From Mycolicibacterium sp. MU0053 (lineage in GTDB: Bacteria > Actinomycetota > Actinomycetes > Mycobacteriales > Mycobacteriaceae): 64,000 nucleotides of DNA. The position numbers and the translations under genes are program-made. Below are positions 52,540-61,047 of the stretch, piece by piece (position 1 is the stretch's first letter; each line of letters opens with the position of its first letter). The notes under the pieces are model-generated. The model was given only the letters and a program-made list of their open reading frames with translations, searched no databases and was not told where the DNA came from. The stretch covers positions 3,162,001 through 3,226,000 of the forward strand of contig NZ_OY726397.1 of the NCBI RefSeq assembly GCF_963378095.1, in the 5' to 3' direction.

Positions 52540-53846
52540 CCGACGAGCCGGGTCAGGTCGATGGCTTGGGCGTCGAGGGCCTCGGCGCGGCGCGCGGTGC
52601 GGATCTCGGCCACCTCGTCATCGGAGTAGCCGAGTCGCTTCAAGGCGTAGGAGGCGGGCAGCAGGCCGGCGGCGAACAACTTGGTTACGGCGTCGGCCTC
52701 CTGGGCCACACTGCGGGTCGATGGGTCGGCCCACTCCACCCGCACATCGACCTGGAGCGGGTCCGCGCCGTCTCGCACCCCGACGATGAGTCTTGCGAGG
52801 TCCTCCCAGGACCGGCCAAACTGAGCTTGCCGTGCCTCGGCGCGGGCAGTCAGTCCGGCCTCGGCGGCCCGGATCGCATCAGCGCTGCTGGGATTGCTGT
52901 GGGTGATGCCGAGCATCGACGCCGGAAGTGCAGATACCGCGCTGATCTGCTGAGTGATGACATCAACCGCACGCTCGTAGCCGGCCAGGTCGGCCGCGTC
53001 GATGGAACCGAAGCGGCTGGAGTCGTTTTCCGAGATCATCATCTTGTCGTTCTCCGGGAACGGGTTAACTGACGTGGTTTCTCCGGTTTCTTCGCCGTCG
53101 TCGTCGAGGATCGGGATTTCTTCGAGCTCGATGCCAGAAGCCCACCGGCGAGGACGTGCAGCGTTCTCGCTGGAGACGAGCATGTCGGCAAGTAGCTTGT
53201 TGAGCGCATCGACGAGCGGGATCATGTCGTCGATCTCCGAGACACCCTCGTCCAGAATCCGATCCGAGTTCAGCAGCCGCACCACGGGGACCACGCCCAG
53301 CGGGTTGGCGATCTCGTCGACCACCTTGAACCCGGCGGTGGTGGCCCCGGTCTGGTTGGCCCGGTACCGGGTGATCACCTCCGGCCCGTACAGGACGGCC
53401 TCGGTCGTCGTCGCGGTCTCCCACCGTTTGATCGCGTGGGTGAGGCGGCGGCTGCCGGGGTCGCGCAGTGCGGTCATCTGATGCGCGGACTCGACGGTCA
53501 CCAGCGGCCGGCCGTAGGCGTCCGTCCAGCAGATCAGGTAGGACTGACCGAGTAGTAGTGCTTCGCGGTGCGCGGTGCGAGACAGCTCATCGAGGTCACA
53601 CCGTAGCCAATCCTGGTACACGTCAACACCGTTGAATCCGGTCACCCGTAGCCGCTCGGACAAGGCGGTGATCGCCAGGCGCGGCAGATTCGAGGACATC
53701 CGGGCGAACCGGGAACCCAACGCCTCCCTCGCTTCTGGGGCAAGGAATGACAGTGGCTGTCTCCCGGTGTAGTAGCGCTCCAAGTCGCTGTAGCGTGGCC
53801 GGTTCTCGTCCAGCTTCTGAAGTAGTGCAGTCAGTGTGTCGGTCAT
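52536..53846 (-). CDS. Phage portal protein (SPP1 gp6-like)
   Basis: 436-residue portal: clip/stem region with NKLLADMLVSSENAARPRRWASG and the central wing (PLVTVESAHQMTALRDPGSR). It forms the dodecameric DNA channel at a capsid vertex. Length normal for SPP1_Gp6 family members. ATGA overlaps with TerL and with MuF show a single head operon. Confidence 0.85.
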   Translation of the reverse strand: MTDTLTALLQKLDENRPRYSDLERYYTGRQPLSFLAPEAREALGSRFARMSSNLPRLAITALSERLRVTGFNGVDVYQDWLRCDLDELSRTAHREALLLGQSYLICWTDAYGRPLVTVESAHQMTALRDPGSRRLTHAIKRWETATTTEAVLYGPEVITRYRANQTGATTAGFKVVDEIANPLGVVPVVRLLNSDRILDEGVSEIDDMIPLVDALNKLLADMLVSSENAARPRRWASGIELEEIPILDDDGEETGETTSVNPFPENDKMMISENDSSRFGSIDAADLAGYERAVDVITQQISAVSALPASMLGITHSNPSSADAIRAAEAGLTARAEARQAQFGRSWEDLARLIVGVRDGADPLQVDVRVEWADPSTRSVAQEADAVTKLFAAGLLPASYALKRLGYSDDEVAEIRTARRAEALDAQAIDLTRLVG

Positions 53847-55312
53847 CGTTTGAAGCCTCTCGCTCGTTTCTTCTTCTTGGTGGCGCGCCAGGTGGCACGT
53901 GAATGCGCCATGACAAGGCAGGCGGCGCAGTCGATCTTGCGGGCGTGCCGGGACCGGGACGCCTTGTCCAACCTCATCCCCCGCGGGTCCTCCCGAATCA
54001 CCGCAGCCGCCACATGAGCGGCCAGGGTGGGATGCCCGGAATGTGTCAGCGCGCCGTTGACGCAGGCCTTGTACAAATCGGTGGTGGCCGCGGTCAACCG
54101 GGACGGTGAGTGCGGGAACTCCACGATCGGCAGCCGCTCAGCTTCCAGCGCCTGCAGGGTGCGGGTGAACCGGAACGGGTCTGCGCAGATTTCCTGCACC
54201 CGCCACCGCTTGCACGCCTCCCGGATGGTCTGCTCGACCTCGGCGACGGGCACCCGGTAATCCGTGTCACCCTTGGGGTCCCAGACCCGCACCACATCGA
54301 AGTGCGGTTCCGGTGAGACGGTGGCGACGACCAGCGCGGTGGTATCCCCGTTGTACGAACCGTCGAGGGCCAGGACCACGTCCACCCCGTCAGGTACCGG
54401 CTCAGTTGTGGACAAGCTGTCCCAGACACCGGCAGGTAGGAACGCGCCGTCGACATCAATCGGCAACTGACACAACCGTGCCCGCCGGAACGTCGCCTCC
54501 CGCGTCTTGGGCGGCAACAACGCATGGAGAGCATCACGGTGCAGGAAGTCATCCAGCGCCGGATTCGCCAGCTCCCAGCAGTGCGTGCAATCCGCAGGAT
54601 GATCCTCGAACCCGGCCGCCGAGTACTCCCGCCACACCAGCGACGTGTCCTCCGGCTGGTCTCGGTGGTGATCGCGCAGCGACAGCAGCACCTGATCATC
54701 GAGGTTCGGGCCAGGCGTGCCAATCGCCACGAGCACCGACCGTTCCCGCTTGCCGGCCGCGAGCTGCACCACCTCGAACAAGTCCCGGTTGATCACCCCG
54801 GCCTCGTCGCAGATCGTCAACACACTGTCCCTGCCCTCGGCAGCAGCCGGCGAGGCAGGCATCACCTGAAACGTGCTGTCAGTCAACGGCAGCACCAACT
54901 TGTCGGCGTAGACGTAGCAGCGCGACGACAGATCCTCGGACAGCTCGACCATGCGCTTCGCCGCGGAGAATGCCAGACCGGCCTGGCGCTCGTCGACAGC
55001 GAACACGTCGACGTTGGCACCTTCGCCCCAGCAGAAGAACACATAGAGGGCAATCGCGGCGTTGAGCGTCGTTTTCCCGGACCCGCGCGGCAGCATCAGG
55101 CCGACCGTGCGAGCACCGCTGTCGAGCACGTCGGACGCGATATCCATCTGCCAATCCCGCGGCCGGAACGCACCCTTAGCGCCGGTGCCCTTCGGCACCC
55201 GGATGAACTTCTCGCAGAACTTCGCGAACCGCTCCGACTCGACCTCGCTGCGCGGCCTGAACGGCAACGGCACATCGGCGTTTTCGAGCTTTCCCTTGTT
55301 ACCCGACCGCAT
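53843..55312 (-). CDS. terL: Large terminase subunit
   Basis: 489-residue packaging motor. ATPase: Walker A-like LPRGSGKT (about 74-81), Walker B SVLTICDEAG, coupling motif near VLVAIGTPG. Nuclease: Asp in VVLALDGSYNGDTTALVV and later DPFR/acidic residues. ATG 55312 with AGAGGGTG upstream; the frame runs 7 codons further without a better start. No small terminase subunit is recognisable next to it. Confidence 0.88.
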   Translation of the reverse strand: MRSGNKGKLENADVPLPFRPRSEVESERFAKFCEKFIRVPKGTGAKGAFRPRDWQMDIASDVLDSGARTVGLMLPRGSGKTTLNAAIALYVFFCWGEGANVDVFAVDERQAGLAFSAAKRMVELSEDLSSRCYVYADKLVLPLTDSTFQVMPASPAAAEGRDSVLTICDEAGVINRDLFEVVQLAAGKRERSVLVAIGTPGPNLDDQVLLSLRDHHRDQPEDTSLVWREYSAAGFEDHPADCTHCWELANPALDDFLHRDALHALLPPKTREATFRRARLCQLPIDVDGAFLPAGVWDSLSTTEPVPDGVDVVLALDGSYNGDTTALVVATVSPEPHFDVVRVWDPKGDTDYRVPVAEVEQTIREACKRWRVQEICADPFRFTRTLQALEAERLPIVEFPHSPSRLTAATTDLYKACVNGALTHSGHPTLAAHVAAAVIREDPRGMRLDKASRSRHARKIDCAACLVMAHSRATWRATKKKKRARGFKR

Positions 55313-55820
55313 CGGGCACCCTCTTATCGACAATCATTGTCGTCTTCATTGCCCTGTGCGCCTTACCGGCCGTCGGAACGCGGACCGGTTCGGGGTATCC
55401 CCCCTGGTCACAGGCTCGCTCGGCGGCGGCGATGCGCTCGCGGCCTTTGCGGGTGGGTCGGCGGTTGTAGGCCGCTGTGAGGCGATCTAGGACGTGCTGG
55501 GCCTCGTCGTGGGTGTAGGTGTTCTGGCGGCGGTTGTTGTCGAGGGCGCAGAGCACGCGCAAGTTCTCCTCGGCGAACGCCAACTCGGGGGCCACGCCGT
55601 GCGGGACGACGTGGTCGACTTGGAGTCGGTCCCCGGATCCGCACTGCTCGCAGAATGGGGACGCTTTGCGTATCCGCTTCGAGAGTGCTTTCCAGCGTGC
55701 GCCGTTGGCGTAGGCAGGGTGGTCGCGTGGTGGAGTGTCGGCACGCTGGGGTCGGCAGTCCCGACACCAGCTCCCGGCGGCGATGACCTCACCGCATCCA
55801 GCGCACGGGCGGGCGATCAC
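55299..55820 (-). CDS. HNH endonuclease
   Basis: 173-residue protein: CAGCGEVI and WCRDC zinc site at the N-terminus, then CEQCGSGDRLQVDHVVPHG and NLRVLCALDNNRR, the HNH core. In HK97-type phages an HNH nuclease next to TerL is needed for packaging-site cutting. GTG start in the GTGA overlap with the upstream gene; its 3' end overlaps terL by 14 bp. Confidence 0.85.
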   Translation of the reverse strand: MIARPCAGCGEVIAAGSWCRDCRPQRADTPPRDHPAYANGARWKALSKRIRKASPFCEQCGSGDRLQVDHVVPHGVAPELAFAEENLRVLCALDNNRRQNTYTHDEAQHVLDRLTAAYNRRPTRKGRERIAAAERACDQGGYPEPVRVPTAGKAHRAMKTTMIVDKRVPDAVG

Positions 55821-56155
55821 TGGTTGCGTCCTTTGGCGCGTTGGATCAAGTCGTGAAGCAATGTCTCCATCTGCGCGGCGTCTTCGGGGTGCTCGTCGGG
55901 CTGGTAGACCGCGGCAAGGAGTCGTTGTAGCTGGCCGTGGATGCGTTCGGCGTGGCCGAGGCGGACGTCGAGGGCGATGTTGATGGGGCCGGCCAACGGG
56001 TCGCGGAATACCAGGTGGACGTGTGGGACGGGTTCGCCTTCGGGGGTGATGGACATGCCGATGCAGGCATCGATGCCGTCATCGTCGGGGCGTAACGCCA
56101 GTTCGTCGGGGGCGCGGGTCGTCATGCCTCGGACGAAGGGTGTGCGGTCGGTCAT
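55817..56155 (-). CDS. Hypothetical satellite protein
   Basis: 112-residue protein with strands (EPVPHVHLVFRDPLAGPINIALDVRLG) then helices (IHGQLQRLLAAVYQ, AAQMETLLHDLIQRAKG). Ribosome site AAAGGAAC. Position before HNH and TerL could suit a small terminase, but no HTH is visible. Confidence 0.55.
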   Translation of the reverse strand: MTDRTPFVRGMTTRAPDELALRPDDDGIDACIGMSITPEGEPVPHVHLVFRDPLAGPINIALDVRLGHAERIHGQLQRLLAAVYQPDEHPEDAAQMETLLHDLIQRAKGRNQ

Positions 56156-56157
56156 GG

Positions 56158-56493
56158 TCAGTTCCTTTCGAGGTCGCGGTGGGCGTCGTCGCTGGCCCGG
56201 TTAAGTCCGGGGCGCAGGTCGAGGCCGACAGCTGCGGCGGCATCGAGCACGGGCGCCAGGATGTTTCGGGTTATCAGGGACAGCGCGGCGGCGGCGAGGT
56301 ATCCGAAGTAGTCAGGATCGTGGGTCCCGGACCATCGGATGGCTACCTGGTCGGTGGCGGCGTCATCGCCTGCGCTTGCGGCCATTTCGTACATCATCAG
56401 GGTGGCGTCGCTGGTGAGTTGGTCGATGTTGATGTGACCGATGGGCAGTCCGTCGTCGCCGACGATGTATGCGTCAGATGGGATCTCAGTCAT
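56158..56493 (-). CDS. Hypothetical satellite protein
   Basis: 111-residue protein (GLPIGHINIDQLTSDATLMM, then YFGYLAAAALSLITRNILAPVLD). ATG 56493 preceded by GGAG; overlaps the end of the ATPase gene by 8 bp. No family recognised. Confidence 0.5.
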   Translation of the reverse strand: MTEIPSDAYIVGDDGLPIGHINIDQLTSDATLMMYEMAASAGDDAATDQVAIRWSGTHDPDYFGYLAAAALSLITRNILAPVLDAAAAVGLDLRPGLNRASDDAHRDLERN

Positions 56494-57751
56494 GGGTGTC
56501 TCCATTTCGTGTTGTGAATAGCGGTGTGACGTTGGGCCGTGAATCCCGTGAAAGTCGTGAATCTGCTGGTGGGGCGGTAGTTCCATGACCTGCGATTTCA
56601 CGGGTTTCACGGCTTTCACGGGGTAGTGGGGCATAGACACCGTGCTTGGGTTTGGCGATGACCTCGGCGTTGTACAGCTCGCTGAGTCGAGTGCCTGCGA
56701 TTTGGTTGCTCACGCCCAGGTGCTCGGCCAGCTCGGCCGGCGTGGTCGTCTCACGTCCGTTGACGAACTTGACAGCTTCGAGCTTTCGGTCACCGAACTT
56801 GTTCTCCGCTGCCCGTTCCCGGCGCGTCTCGATGGTGGCGGCTGCGTCGAGGATGTCTTGTCCGTCGAGGGACCACAGTCCGCCTTCGGTCTTGACGCCG
56901 TACTCGTTCTCCTCGATGTCGCGGCCGGTGACCGACAGGATCCCCTCGTCGGACTTGCGTTTCCGCGCAAGGACCAGAACCGAGTCGGCCGCGCCGGCGA
57001 TGCCCTGCGTGCCCGATACGGTGTCGAGGAAGTCGTCGGCACCTTGCTTGCGGGTGTGGTGTACCGCGATGAGTGCGGCTCCGGGGGTCTCGTCGATTAC
57101 CGCCTTGATGGCACCTGCGAATCCGTAGTCCTCCTGGTATTGGTTGGCGTTGGCTGCGGTCTGTTGGCGTGCCTTGCCGAGGGTGTCGAGGATGACCAGC
57201 GGTGCCGAGTCATGGTGCCGCTGTAGCCATTCGGCGATAGTGGCGAGCAGGACCTTGGGGTGTACCTCGGTGAGCACGTCGAGGTTCTTCGGAAGTGGTT
57301 GGCCGCGCCTAATCTTCTGCAGTCGTGATTGCAGGCGACGCTTGCTGTCCTCCAGTGATGCAAGCAGGACGGGGCGTGCCGAGACGTTGATGCCGCCGAG
57401 GACCTTTCCGCCACAGGCGCATCCGCAAGCCATGTCGCCTACGAGCCAGGACTTGCCCACCTTGGGCGACCCGACAAATAGGGTGAACCCTTCGACCACT
57501 AGGCCAGGTACATGCTGCTCCAGGTCCGGGAATGTCATGCCGTCGAGGTCAGCGGCGTTTAGCAACCCGGACAGCAGCTCGGGTTGGCTCGATGCGGCAG
57601 CCTTGCTGCGGAGTCTGTTGGTCGCAGCGATGAGTGCGGACATGTCTGCGCCTGCGGCGTGGTCGATGATGTCGGCGTAACCGCCGATGTGCGCGGCGAT
57701 CTCCTCGATCATCTGTTCCGGGGAGTTCTTGATCTTATGGCTTCGTGTCAT
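56486..57751 (-). CDS. RepA-like AAA ATPase
   Basis: 421-residue replication-type ATPase (AAA_25/RepA). Walker A GSPKVGKS (94-101), Walker B PLVILDTLGKA, sensor region ALIAVHHTRKQG, and a C-terminal winged helix (about 335-375; TTPAELAEHLGVSNQIAGTRL). Probably a hexameric helicase that starts satellite replication; no separate primase is seen. ATG 57751 with AGGTGAG before it and 4-bp coupling to the gene upstream. Confidence 0.82.
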   Translation of the reverse strand: MTRSHKIKNSPEQMIEEIAAHIGGYADIIDHAAGADMSALIAATNRLRSKAAASSQPELLSGLLNAADLDGMTFPDLEQHVPGLVVEGFTLFVGSPKVGKSWLVGDMACGCACGGKVLGGINVSARPVLLASLEDSKRRLQSRLQKIRRGQPLPKNLDVLTEVHPKVLLATIAEWLQRHHDSAPLVILDTLGKARQQTAANANQYQEDYGFAGAIKAVIDETPGAALIAVHHTRKQGADDFLDTVSGTQGIAGAADSVLVLARKRKSDEGILSVTGRDIEENEYGVKTEGGLWSLDGQDILDAAATIETRRERAAENKFGDRKLEAVKFVNGRETTTPAELAEHLGVSNQIAGTRLSELYNAEVIAKPKHGVYAPLPRESRETREIAGHGTTAPPADSRLSRDSRPNVTPLFTTRNGDTHD

Positions 57752-58065
57752 GCGCTCACCTGCTGTACGCAGAGGACCGCGAGGTCGCGGTGCCCGCAAC
57801 GCCACAGTGCGCGGCCCTGACCTATCCCGAACAGCGGCGCGAGGCCGTGCCTGGTGAGGTGGTCGGCTGCGGCCACGGCCGAGTCGGTTGTCAGTTCGGC
57901 GGTGGTGCACCGGCACGTCCAGGGATCGGTGCATCCGCAGTCGAGGACCGGGAGTCGGTAGGTTGCGGCGCGCCGTTGTCTGAGTCCGTGGATATAGTGG
58001 TTGCATCCGGTTGTTCTGGAATCCGCCCCGTTGCCCGCGGGGCGGTTTTCTTTTGTGGGTGTCAT
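57748..58065 (-). CDS. Cys-rich hypothetical satellite protein
   Basis: 105-residue protein with CGCTDPWTCRC in the middle and WRCGHRDLAVLC near the end, likely zinc-binding. GGGAG ribosome site. First gene of the replication operon, coupled to the ATPase by ATGA. Confidence 0.55.
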   Translation of the reverse strand: MTPTKENRPAGNGADSRTTGCNHYIHGLRQRRAATYRLPVLDCGCTDPWTCRCTTAELTTDSAVAAADHLTRHGLAPLFGIGQGRALWRCGHRDLAVLCVQQVSA

Positions 58066-58107
58066 GTACTCCCATTTCGATTCGGGAAATTTTTCGCCGG
58101 CGGCAGC

Positions 58108-58287
58108 CTAGGAGCCAGCAAAGGATTCGAGGTCGGCCTGCCGGATGCGGAGCAGCTTCGGACCGACGCGCTGCGCCGGGATGAGGCCGCGCGCAACGTA
58201 ATTCCTCACGGTGCGATCAGTGATGCTGAGGTAGGCGGCGGCCTGCTGGAGAGTCAGCAAGCTTTCCGCAACTGTCGGGTTCGTCAT
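58108..58287 (-). CDS. xis: Excisionase
   Basis: 59-residue HTH_17 protein (LLTLQQAAAYLSITDRTVRNYV, GLIPAQRVGPKLLRIRQADLE), the size and fold of mycobacterial excisionases such as that of phiRv2. ATG 58287; no ribosome site, so possibly leaderless. Lies between the replication operon and the integrase, next to the 10-bp repeats. Confidence 0.8.
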   Translation of the reverse strand: MTNPTVAESLLTLQQAAAYLSITDRTVRNYVARGLIPAQRVGPKLLRIRQADLESFAGS

Positions 58288-58378
58288 GAAAAGACCGTAA
58301 AACAGTTGGGTGACGTAGAACGAACCATCAAGCCGGAAAAGCGTGCGGTTCTTAACATTCCGGGTATGGCGGGCTGGG

Positions 58379-58428
58379 CCTCGAGCAACCTCGAGCAACC
58401 TCGAGCGGCCTCGAGCGGCCTCGAGCGG
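58379..58428. repeat. Five tandem 10-bp repeats (CCTCGAGCRR)
   Basis: CCTCGAGCAA twice, then CCTCGAGCGG three times, exactly head to tail, each with a central CTCGAG palindrome. They lie 92 bp upstream of xis and before its presumed promoter. One repeat per helical turn suggests cooperative binding of Xis or a repressor. Confidence 0.85.
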
Positions 58429-58661
58429 TAGTACCCAGTACGTATACAAGTAGCGGTGTTCGGTTTTCGGTGAAACTGCTGGTCAGCACCCGTGCGGCAA
58501 CTGAATTCTAAGAATGTCCCGACTCTGCGTCGCCGGGCGCGTCGTCGAGGTACGGCATGCCAACGATGAAGACAATGAGCCAACGCGCGACGGGCGGATT
58601 TTCTTATATGGCAAGGAGGTCCGTCGTTGAGCACATTCTCAAAAGCTTTCGAGACTTGGCG

Positions 58662-59822
58662 TTACGGGGACGGCGATTTCAACGCCGCAGCCATCCGTTC
58701 GGCGATGATGCGGTCGCGGCCCTGCGCCTGGTGCTGGTAGCGCAGCGCGGCCTGCGGTGTCGAGTGTCCCAGTCGCGCCATGAGTTCGGCGAGCGTGGCG
58801 CCAGTCTGCGCTGCGAGCACCGCGCCGGAGTGGCGTAAGTCGTGCCAGCGGAGGTCTTCGCGGCCGGCGGCGGTACGGGCCTTGTAGAAGTGTCGGTACA
58901 GGGTGGATGGCTGCAGGTGTCCCCCGTTGGCGGCAGCGAATAGTAGCGCGTCTTTGCGTTTGTCGACGTAGGTTGCGAGGTGGTGATTCAGCGCGTCGAT
59001 CATGTTGGACGGCAGCACCACATCGCGGATCCCGGCGTCGGACTTCGGTGAGCCGACGATCCACTGACCTTTTAGGCGCACGGCACCGCGGCGCACCTTG
59101 ACCACGTCGCCGTCGATGTCGCCGCGGCGCAGCTCCGCCAACTCACCGAATCGCAGTGCGCCCCAGGCGGCGAGCAGCGTCATAGCCCGCAGTGTTTCGG
59201 GCATCGCAGCGACGAGGGTGGCCAGCTCGTCATGGTCGAGGGGTCGCGGCTTGATCTTGCGGTCAGCCTGCCCGGCGCCCTTGATGACGCACGGGTTCGC
59301 GTCGATCAGCTTGTCGTCGGTGACGGCGGTTTCGAGAATGGACCGCAGCAGTGAGTAGGAGTGCGCGCGCAATGTTGGTGTGTCGGGGTCCAGCTTGCGG
59401 TACCAGCGGTCGACGGACTCGCGGGTGATGGTGGCGACCGGCTTGGTTCCGAACGTCGGGGTGATGTGCTGCTCGAGCAGCTTGGCGTAGTGGGCCTTGG
59501 TTCGCGGCTTGAGGGGTTGCCCTTTGACCATCCGCTTGTCGACCCACTTCTCGGCGTAGTCCTTGAACGTTACGGCCTTCTTGTTGGCTCTCTTGGTCTG
59601 CTCAGTGGTGGCCGGCGGGGACCAGAGTTCGCGGTCGATCTCGCGGCGGCGGTCGGTGAGCCACGCCTCGGCGTCGACCTTGGCGGCGAACGTGGACGGC
59701 GCCGGGTACACGATGCCGTCCGGACCGGTGTAGGCGGCTTGCCAGCGGCCGGATGAGCGTTTGCGGATCCTGCCGAAGCTGCGCCGTTCCCGCTTGTCGT
59801 CGTCTGCCTGTCGTTTCGCCAT
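58662..59822 (-). CDS. int: Tyrosine integrase of the satellite
   Basis: 386-residue integrase. AP2-like arm domain (about 15-65), core-binding domain (80-165) and catalytic domain with Arg in GALRFGEL, HDLRHSG (H..R), LGHSTPQ (second His) and Tyr in ALRYQHQ. All catalytic residues are intact, so integration and excision should be possible. ATG 59822 with GGATGGG upstream; a TTG nine codons earlier is an alternative. It ends the element 170 bp from attR. Confidence 0.9.
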   Translation of the reverse strand: MAKRQADDDKRERRSFGRIRKRSSGRWQAAYTGPDGIVYPAPSTFAAKVDAEAWLTDRRREIDRELWSPPATTEQTKRANKKAVTFKDYAEKWVDKRMVKGQPLKPRTKAHYAKLLEQHITPTFGTKPVATITRESVDRWYRKLDPDTPTLRAHSYSLLRSILETAVTDDKLIDANPCVIKGAGQADRKIKPRPLDHDELATLVAAMPETLRAMTLLAAWGALRFGELAELRRGDIDGDVVKVRRGAVRLKGQWIVGSPKSDAGIRDVVLPSNMIDALNHHLATYVDKRKDALLFAAANGGHLQPSTLYRHFYKARTAAGREDLRWHDLRHSGAVLAAQTGATLAELMARLGHSTPQAALRYQHQAQGRDRIIAERMAAALKSPSP

Positions 59823-59991
59823 GCGTGTCCCATCCACCGGTTTGGGCAATATATGGGCAATAAGAGCTTGGCCCGTTGCATGAAAATGATACTTGATTCC
59901 GTAGATTCCGGTGGGTACTGTGTCAAATATCAGCAGGTAGAGAGCCTGTTGTGGCTGGTCAGCCGACTAGCCGAGAGAACGCCAAGATACA

Positions 59992-60021
59992 GGTTCAATC
60001 CCAGTATCGCGCACCATTGTT
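59992..60021 (+). repeat. attR core (right 30-bp repeat)
   Basis: Same 30 bp as 49597-49626, starting GGTTCAATCCCAGTATCGCG. Only the tRNA 3' piece is present here; the sequence before it is phage-derived. Marks the right end of the satellite and, with attL, gives an insertion length of 10,395 bp. Confidence 0.93.
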
Positions 60022-60548
60022 GTTGCAGGTCTTCGAGCCCGACGCGGCGAAGCGGCAGTAGCCCCCTCCTCCTGCAATTACTCGTCGTCGAGCTGCCCTT
60101 GATGAACGTCTTCAGCGGGTCGTTATCGCGATCGAGTGTGGACTGTCGGCATTGGAGGCCCGGCCACCAGGGTGGGGTCCAACCAATAGCGACGGTCACC
60201 CGTGAGGGTGTCGCCGCCTACGTCTAGGCCGACCGACGCGAAAGCCGCTTACGGGCCGACACCCTGGATACCGGATTGCACCGTCTTCGGTGATCAGCAC
60301 CCATCCCCATTGATTCATGGCGCGAGACGCTACGGCGCCGCCGCCATTCAGGGCCAGTAACCTTCGCCGCCGTCGCGCGCGGAGGCACGCATCGTCGTGA
60401 ACGGTCACTGGGTCCGAATCGGCCCATCACCGCTCACTGGTTGCGGGCAGATTTAGGTGCACGGACTCCGTGACGAGCGCCGGCCACCCGGGTACCCCCT
60501 GACGACCCCGCCGCAACCCGCGTCGGGTGTCTAGGAGATGTGGTTGAG
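60022..60548. other. Intergenic region right of the satellite
   Basis: About 525 bp between attR and the next gene. A minus-strand frame reads MNQWGWVLITEDGAIRYPG (start near 60318), possibly a small protein or remnant, but without ribosome site or clear end. Nothing else supported. Confidence 0.3.
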
Positions 60549-60917
60549 ATGACACACGCAGAAGAACCGCAACAACGCGACACCGGTTCAAACAAACCCG
60601 GCGGCGGACCCGCGGACCGACCCGCAGGCACGGTAGACGAAGACGCCAACGCTCCATTGAGCAACCCCGACGCAGCCGAAACCTATGGCGGCACCGGAAC
60701 CCTTCCCCCAAAAGACACCGGTTCAGCCATCCCGCCCTACGAGGACCGCACCGAAAACAGCGAAACGAACCCACGCCCTGGCTCCGGCGAGGCGGGCGGC
60801 TTCGGAACCAAAGGCGACACCGATGCGCGGGCTGACAAACCCGCGCCCGAGAAAGAAGACGGCGGCGTGGGGCCAGCCCATACGCCTGGGACGGGACGCG
60901 CCGAAGACAAGAGCTGA
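60549..60917 (+). CDS. Disordered hypothetical protein
   Basis: 122-residue protein, almost all Gly, Pro, Asp, Glu, Thr, with no hydrophobic core (GSNKPGGGPADRPAGTVDED, GSGEAGGFGTKGDTDARAD). Typical of abundant small disordered proteins in mycobacteria. ATG 60549 has AGGAG 11 bp upstream. Confidence 0.6.
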   Translation: MTHAEEPQQRDTGSNKPGGGPADRPAGTVDEDANAPLSNPDAAETYGGTGTLPPKDTGSAIPPYEDRTENSETNPRPGSGEAGGFGTKGDTDARADKPAPEKEDGGVGPAHTPGTGRAEDKS

Positions 60918-61047
60918 CTTTGGCGGGGCCACCGCCCACCCGAATCTTCTAGCCACTCGGCGGCTGGCGTCGCTTCGACTGTCCACCGGCGAGAAGCACC
61001 TCGGCGCCGCCGTCGTCGACGTAGCGCCACCCATCGCGGTTCGAGGG

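Larger units (their letters stand above)
49597..60021. mobile_element. 10.4-kb integrated phage satellite (phiRv2-like)
   Basis: Bounded by a 30-bp perfect direct repeat of the tRNA-Val 3' end. Contents, nearly all on the minus strand: integrase, excisionase, a small Cys-rich protein, RepA-like ATPase, two small proteins, HNH, TerL, portal, MuF, scaffold, a small protein, capsid, connector, and one small + gene at the left end. There are no tail, tape-measure, lysis or holin genes. This is the pattern of capsid-forming phage satellites; phiRv1/phiRv2 of M. tuberculosis are similar in size and style and phiRv2 also uses tRNA-Val. Confidence 0.9.

Noticed and set aside
58627..58740. TTG frame behind AAGGAGG reading MSTFSKAFETWRYGDGDF
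   Set aside because: Good ribosome site, but only 37 codons and antisense to the integrase end; may be a truncated relic, not enough to call.
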